Assembly (NCBI GenBank): GCA_040219295.1
Contig: JAVJST010000001.1
Span: 310,001 to 374,000 of the forward strand
Length of the DNA: 64,000 nt
Reading direction: 5' to 3'
Origin: JAVJST01 sp040219295
GTDB taxonomy: Bacteria; Pseudomonadota; Alphaproteobacteria; Rhodospirillales; Casp-alpha2
Below, one piece after another: positions 60,576 to 64,000 of this stretch. How positions within the stretch are numbered: the stretch's first letter is position 1; every line of letters starts with the position of its first letter. The notes under the pieces were generated by a model, which was given only the letters and a program-made list of their open reading frames with translations, had not been told where the DNA came from and did no database searches. A program made the translations under genes and the position numbers.

Positions 60576-60607
60576 TGAAAACATTACATTATAATGGAAT
60601 GTTTTCA
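60576..60607. promoter_or_regulatory. Large dyad in the MerR/trpG divergent region
   Basis: TGAAAACATT (60576-60585) and AATGTTTTCA (60598-60607) are perfect 10-bp arms around a 12-nt centre that includes TATAAT. It is 25 nt before the MerR ATG. It resembles an autoregulated regulator promoter but not the usual GC-rich HmrR/CueR box. Confidence 0.45.
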
Positions 60608-60633
60608 AGTCTCCGGCTGAATCGGGAGGTCGC

Positions 60634-60659
60634 GACCGGATCCGGTCAGCTTGACCGGA
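60634..60659. promoter_or_regulatory. Three alternating GACCGGA/TCCGGTC half-sites upstream of trpG
   Basis: GACCGGA (60634-60640) directly abuts TCCGGTCA (60641-60648), followed after GCT by TGACCGGA (60652-60659). The second and third form a perfect 8-bp stem with a 3-nt loop, and the first two form a 14-bp palindrome, so the RNA could fold in alternative ways. It is 101 nt before the trpG ATG. No Trp-rich leader peptide is visible. Confidence 0.4.
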
Positions 60660-60760
60660 CCGGCGCACGGCTGCATTGTGCAATCCGCGCCGCCGCTCAC
60701 AGCGGATCGGTCTCGAAACAGACGAATCCGAATTTGAAGAACTGCCCAGAAGCCATTGAT

Positions 60761-61351
60761 ATGTTTCTGTTAATCGACAACTACGACAGCTTCACCTACA
60801 ACCTTTGGCACTACCTCGGTGAACAAGGCGTGACTGTCGAGGTGCATCGCAACGATGCCTTGAACGTTGCCCAGGCGATGGACCTGAAACCCGAGGGAAT
60901 TGTTATCTCGCCCGGCCCCTGCGATCCGGACCACGCGGGAATCTGCCTGGGGGTCGTCGAGGCCGCCGCGAAGGCCGAAATGCCATTGATGGGCGTTTGC
61001 CTCGGGCATCAATCGATCGGTCAGGCGTTTGGCGCGAGCATCATCCGCGCGCCGAAGCCGATGCACGGCAAGCTGAGTACGATGTCGCACGACGGCAAAG
61101 GGGTGTTCGCCGGACTGCCCTCGCCGCTGACGGCGACGCGTTACCATTCGTTGACCATCGATCCGGCGACTGTGCCCGATTGTCTCGAGGTCACGGCCCG
61201 CAGCGAGGATGATGTAATCCAGGGGATTCGTCACAAGGAACTGCCCATTCACGGCGTTCAGTTCCACCCGGAAAGCATCGAATCGGAGTACGGTCACGAC
61301 ATCTTGCGTAATTTCATCGACATTTGCCGCAGCCGGCCCTTGGCGGCCTGA
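60761..61351 (+). CDS. trpG: Anthranilate synthase component II (glutamine amidotransferase)
   Basis: Supplies ammonia to TrpE. 196 residues starting MFLLIDNYDSFTYNLWHYLG, with the nucleophile Cys80 in GVCLGHQSIGQAFG and the catalytic His/Glu in VQFHPESIESE. ATG 60761 has no strong ribosome-binding site (only GAAGAA/AGAAG-like). First gene of trpG-trpD-trpC-moaC-moeA. Can also act with PabB in folate synthesis in some bacteria (inference). Confidence 0.95.
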   Translation: MFLLIDNYDSFTYNLWHYLGEQGVTVEVHRNDALNVAQAMDLKPEGIVISPGPCDPDHAGICLGVVEAAAKAEMPLMGVCLGHQSIGQAFGASIIRAPKPMHGKLSTMSHDGKGVFAGLPSPLTATRYHSLTIDPATVPDCLEVTARSEDDVIQGIRHKELPIHGVQFHPESIESEYGHDILRNFIDICRSRPLAA

Positions 61352-61390
61352 GAGGCTCGGGCCGAAGACGGCCTAGATGGGGGAGGAACA

Positions 61391-62416
61391 GTGACCATGA
61401 GCGACGCGATGAAGCCCGTACTGGCCAAGATCGCCGATGGCCAACCGCTGAGCGAGGACGAAGCGGCTGCGGCGTTCAACATCATCATGTCCGGCGAAGC
61501 GACCCCGACCCAGATCGGCGCCATGCTCATGGGCCTGCGTATCCGTGGCGAAACGGTCGACGAGATCGCCGGCGCCGTGCGGACGATGCGCAACAAGATG
61601 ACGCCGGTCGAAGCGCCGGAGAATGCCATGGACATCGTCGGAACTGGCGGTGACGGCAGCGGCACTTACAACGTTTCCACGGCGACGGCGTTTGTCGTTG
61701 CCGGCGCAGGCGTACCTGTCGCCAAGCACGGCAACAAGGCGGCATCCTCCAAATCGGGTGCGGCCGACGTTCTCTCGAGTCTCGGCATCAATCTTGAGGC
61801 CGACCTGCCCCTCGTCGAGAGAGCGATCCGAGACGCCGGTATTGGCTTCCTGTTCGCGCCCCGGCACCATAGCGCGATGCGGCACGTCGGCCCCTCGCGA
61901 ATGGAAATGGGGGTGCGGACGATCTTCAACCTGCTCGGTCCGCTGTCCAATCCAGCCGGTGTCCGGCGCCAGTTTACGGGCGTTTTCTCCGCGGACTGGG
62001 TGGTGCCGCTCGCCGAAGCCCTGGGCCGGCTGGGCAGCGAGGCTGCCTGGGTCGTGCACGGTATGGACGGTCTTGACGAATTGACCACGACGGGTCGGTC
62101 TATCGTCGCCGAGCTTAAGGACGGCAAGATTTCGACGTTCGAACTGGAACCCGGCGATGCCGGTTTGCCGACGGCCGCGGCGGCAGATCTCAAGGGCGGC
62201 ACGCCGGAGGAAAACGCGGCGGCGTTGCGCGCCGTGCTGGACGGCGAAGCCGGCGCATACCGTGACATCGTGGTTTTCAATGCCGCGGCGTCGCTGGTCG
62301 TCGCGGGCGTCGCGTCGAACCTTAAGGACGGTGCTGCCCAGGCTCAGCAGTCGATCGACAGCGGTGCGGCGCGCGCCAGCCTCGACAAGCTGGTCGCCAT
62401 CACCAATCAAGCCTGA
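61391..62416 (+). CDS. trpD: Anthranilate phosphoribosyltransferase
   Basis: Transfers phosphoribosyl to anthranilate. 341 residues: N-terminal helical domain, then GTGGDGSGTYNVSTATAFV (pyrophosphate-binding), KHGNKAASSKSGAADVL, RHHSAMRHVGPSRMEMGVRTIFN (partly quoted) and the FNLLGPLSNPA motif. GTG 61391 lies 6 nt after GGGAGGA; ATG 61397 is also possible. 39 nt after trpG, 22 nt before trpC. Confidence 0.95.
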   Translation: MTMSDAMKPVLAKIADGQPLSEDEAAAAFNIIMSGEATPTQIGAMLMGLRIRGETVDEIAGAVRTMRNKMTPVEAPENAMDIVGTGGDGSGTYNVSTATAFVVAGAGVPVAKHGNKAASSKSGAADVLSSLGINLEADLPLVERAIRDAGIGFLFAPRHHSAMRHVGPSRMEMGVRTIFNLLGPLSNPAGVRRQFTGVFSADWVVPLAEALGRLGSEAAWVVHGMDGLDELTTTGRSIVAELKDGKISTFELEPGDAGLPTAAAADLKGGTPEENAAALRAVLDGEAGAYRDIVVFNAAASLVVAGVASNLKDGAAQAQQSIDSGAARASLDKLVAITNQA

Positions 62417-62438
62417 GGCTCGTCGAAAGGAAACACGC

Positions 62439-63272
62439 GTGACCGATGTCCTAGCCGAAATCTGCGATCGCAAGCGAGCGCACGTTGCCGAGGCCAAGTC
62501 CGCGATGCCGATGATTGCGCTTGAGGCAAAGGCGCGTGCTGCGAGTCCCGTTCGCGGTTTCGCCGATGCCCTGATGGCGGCGAACGCCGCCGGACGATAT
62601 CCGCTGATTGCCGAGATCAAGAAAGCGTCGCCTTCGAAAGGGCTGATCCGGGGAGACTTTGATCCGCCCGCCCTCGCCCGCGCCTATGCCGGCGCCGGTG
62701 CGGCATGCCTGTCTGTCCTGACCGACGAACCTTATTTTCAGGGCGCCGACGATTTCCTTGTCCTGGCGCGGGAGTCGGTTTCGCTGCCCGTTCTGCGCAA
62801 GGATTTCATGGTTGATCCGTATCAGATCGTTGAATCGCGCGCTCTTGGAGCCGACTGCATTCTGCTGATCATGGCGGCCATCGGCGACCAACAGGCTGCC
62901 GAACTGGAAGCCGCTGCGCACGAGTGGGGCATGGACGTGTTGGTCGAGGTCCACAGCGCCGCGGAATTCGAGCGTGCGCTCGAACTCAAGAGCCCGCTGC
63001 TCGGCGTCAATAATCGAAATCTCAAGACCCTGAGTGTCGATCTCGCAATTTCCGACGCCATACTGCCGAACGTCCCGGCGGACCGGCTTGCCGTCGCCGA
63101 AAGTGGGATCGCCACGACGGCCGACCTGGAACGGTTCTGGTGCAAGGGTGCGCGCGCCTTCCTGGTCGGCGAATCCCTGATGCGCCAGGACGACGTCGCC
63201 GAGGCGACACGCGCCCTGCTTGGCGGCGGGCCGAACAGTGCGCCTGCGGCGGCGCAATTGGCCAGGGGCTGA
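62439..63272 (+). CDS. trpC: Indole-3-glycerol phosphate synthase
   Basis: Cyclises 1-(o-carboxyphenylamino)-1-deoxyribulose 5-phosphate to indoleglycerol phosphate. 277 residues from GTG 62439, with GAAAGGA upstream. TIM-barrel motifs IAEIKKASPSKGLIRGDFDP (catalytic Lys), VLRKDFMVDPYQI, LLGVNNRNLKTL and VAESGI. moaC follows after 3 nt, a coupling of tryptophan and molybdopterin genes seen widely in Alphaproteobacteria. Confidence 0.95.
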   Translation: MTDVLAEICDRKRAHVAEAKSAMPMIALEAKARAASPVRGFADALMAANAAGRYPLIAEIKKASPSKGLIRGDFDPPALARAYAGAGAACLSVLTDEPYFQGADDFLVLARESVSLPVLRKDFMVDPYQIVESRALGADCILLIMAAIGDQQAAELEAAAHEWGMDVLVEVHSAAEFERALELKSPLLGVNNRNLKTLSVDLAISDAILPNVPADRLAVAESGIATTADLERFWCKGARAFLVGESLMRQDDVAEATRALLGGGPNSAPAAAQLARG

Positions 63273-63275
63273 GCG

Positions 63276-63755
63276 GTGTCCAAGGATCTCACCCACATCG
63301 ACGCCGACGGCAATGCCGTCATGGTCGACGTTTCCGGCAAGGCCGAGACAGCGCGCACCGCGACCGCGCGCGGTTCGGTCTACATGGAGGCCGCGACCCT
63401 GGCGCGGATCCAGGATCGCGGGATCAAGAAGGGCGACGTGCTGACGGTGGCGCAACTCGCCGGCATCATGGGAGCGAAGCGCACGCCGGATCTGATCCCG
63501 TTGTGCCATCCGCTGAGCCTGAGTTCGGTCAAGGTGTCGCTGACCGCTGATCCGGAGCGGAACGCCGTCGACATCGAGGCGACCTGCAAACTGACGGGAT
63601 CGACCGGCGTCGAGATGGAAGCGCTGACGGCGGTTTCGGTCGCCGCGCTGACCGTCTACGATATGTGCAAGGCCATCGATCGTGGCATGCGGATCGGCGA
63701 AATCCGGCTGGTGCACAAGTCCGGCGGCAAGTCGGGCACGTTCGAGGCCGACTGA
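63276..63755 (+). CDS. moaC: Cyclic pyranopterin monophosphate synthase
   Basis: Second step of molybdenum-cofactor synthesis, producing cyclic pyranopterin monophosphate together with MoaA. 159 residues; GSVYMEAATL, the KRTPDLIPLCHPLSLSSV active site and EMEALTAVSVAALTVYDMCKA are clear. Starts GTG 63276, 3 nt after trpC; moeA begins immediately after its stop codon. Confidence 0.95.
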   Translation: MSKDLTHIDADGNAVMVDVSGKAETARTATARGSVYMEAATLARIQDRGIKKGDVLTVAQLAGIMGAKRTPDLIPLCHPLSLSSVKVSLTADPERNAVDIEATCKLTGSTGVEMEALTAVSVAALTVYDMCKAIDRGMRIGEIRLVHKSGGKSGTFEAD

Positions 63756-64000
63756 ATGATTTCCGTCGAAGAAGCGCTTGCGCGCGTGCTGGCCCCTTTG
63801 AAGCCCGTCGGCACCGAAGTCGTGCCGATCGCCGAGGCGCATGGCCGGGTGCTGGCGATCGCCGTCTCGGCGACGATTTCCCATCCGCCGGCACCGGTTT
63901 CGGCCATGGACGGCTACGCTGTCCGGGCAGCCGACATCGCCGCCGTGCCGGCATCGCTCGAACTCGTCGGCGAATCCCGCGCCGGGGTTCGCTACCCGGG
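63756..64000 (+). CDS. moeA: Molybdopterin molybdenumtransferase MoeA, cut by window edge
   Basis: Inserts molybdenum into molybdopterin. Only the first 81 codons are in the window: MISVEEALARVLAPLKPVG, then IAEAHGRVLA and the hallmark PAPVSAMDGYAVRAADI. ATG begins right after the moaC stop codon, so it is co-translated with moaC. Reading frame is open to the right edge. Confidence 0.93.
   Translation, partial: MISVEEALARVLAPLKPVGTEVVPIAEAHGRVLAIAVSATISHPPAPVSAMDGYAVRAADIAAVPASLELVGESRAGVRYP

Noticed and set aside
60608..60760. Classical tryptophan attenuator before trpG
   Set aside because: No short reading frame with tandem Trp codons and no terminator with a uridine tract is present.

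Overview
This 64 kb window is chromosomal DNA of a GC-rich (roughly 60% or more by eye), motile, Gram-negative bacterium, almost certainly an alphaproteobacterium, perhaps of a Rhodospirillales-like lineage (the lineage is inference). Supporting signs are a lipoyl domain fused to the N-terminus of PdhB, a RibB with a decayed GTP cyclohydrolase II domain, the HemB type without zinc cysteines, a small DUF4170 protein, a COQ10-like protein, Bpt, and core gene orders such as rpoZ-rel-acpS-lepB-rnc-era-recO-parC, tpiA-secG-pyrG-kdsA-eno and pdhABC-lpdA-lipA. I see no rRNA, tRNA, CRISPR array, insertion sequence, prophage or integrase. Most of the window is housekeeping DNA with a few short accessory insertions.

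Layout. 1-7.2 kb, minus strand: thiL (cut by the left edge), nusB, ribH, ribB, ribE, ribD, nrdR, glyA, rpiB and a small conserved protein, covering riboflavin synthesis, one-carbon metabolism and pentose phosphate metabolism. 7.4-9.8 kb, plus: O-acetylhomoserine sulfhydrylase and hemB. 9.8-18.9 kb, mixed: cheW, a penicillin-acylase family hydrolase, a membrane-bound methyltransferase, motA-motB, bpt, an orphan TRAP binding protein, a DUF6314 protein and bioY. 19-29 kb, minus: parC, recO, era, rnc, lepB, acpS, a DUF2062 protein, rel, rpoZ, folK. 29-37 kb: family 5 uracil-DNA glycosylase, DUF4170, a MerR-HTH/PAS-like/adenylate cyclase fusion behind an AT-rich region, smpB, dapA, slt, a HAD enzyme and an alpha/beta hydrolase. 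37-40 kb: bactofilin plus M23 peptidase, then pgpA and pncC. 40-48 kb, minus: COQ10-like, lipA, lpdA, pdhC, pdhB, pdhA, two ABM-like proteins, ftsB. 48-54.5 kb: a Rieske oxygenase (plus), then eno, kdsA, pyrG, secG, tpiA (minus). 54.8-64 kb: ppiD and trpE (plus), a 572-nt gap, a divergent polysaccharide deacetylase and a CueR/HmrR-like MerR regulator (minus), then trpG, trpD, trpC, moaC and moeA (plus; moeA cut by the right edge).

How it fits together. The pyruvate dehydrogenase block sits with lipoate synthase, which makes the cofactor it uses. The ribosome/RNA block joins stringent-response rel with rpoZ. The bactofilin and M23 peptidase genes overlap and form a cell-shape pair. The trp genes are split by two opposite-strand genes.

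The least explained element is the 572-nt gap between trpE and the deacetylase. The other eight tail-to-tail gene junctions in the window overlap or are at most 21 nt apart. This gap carries a near-consensus sigma-70 promoter on the minus strand, several perfect hairpins and a 19-bp palindrome, so it may hold an unannotated small RNA. The other noteworthy item is the DNA-binding/adenylate cyclase fusion at 30.4-32.0 kb.
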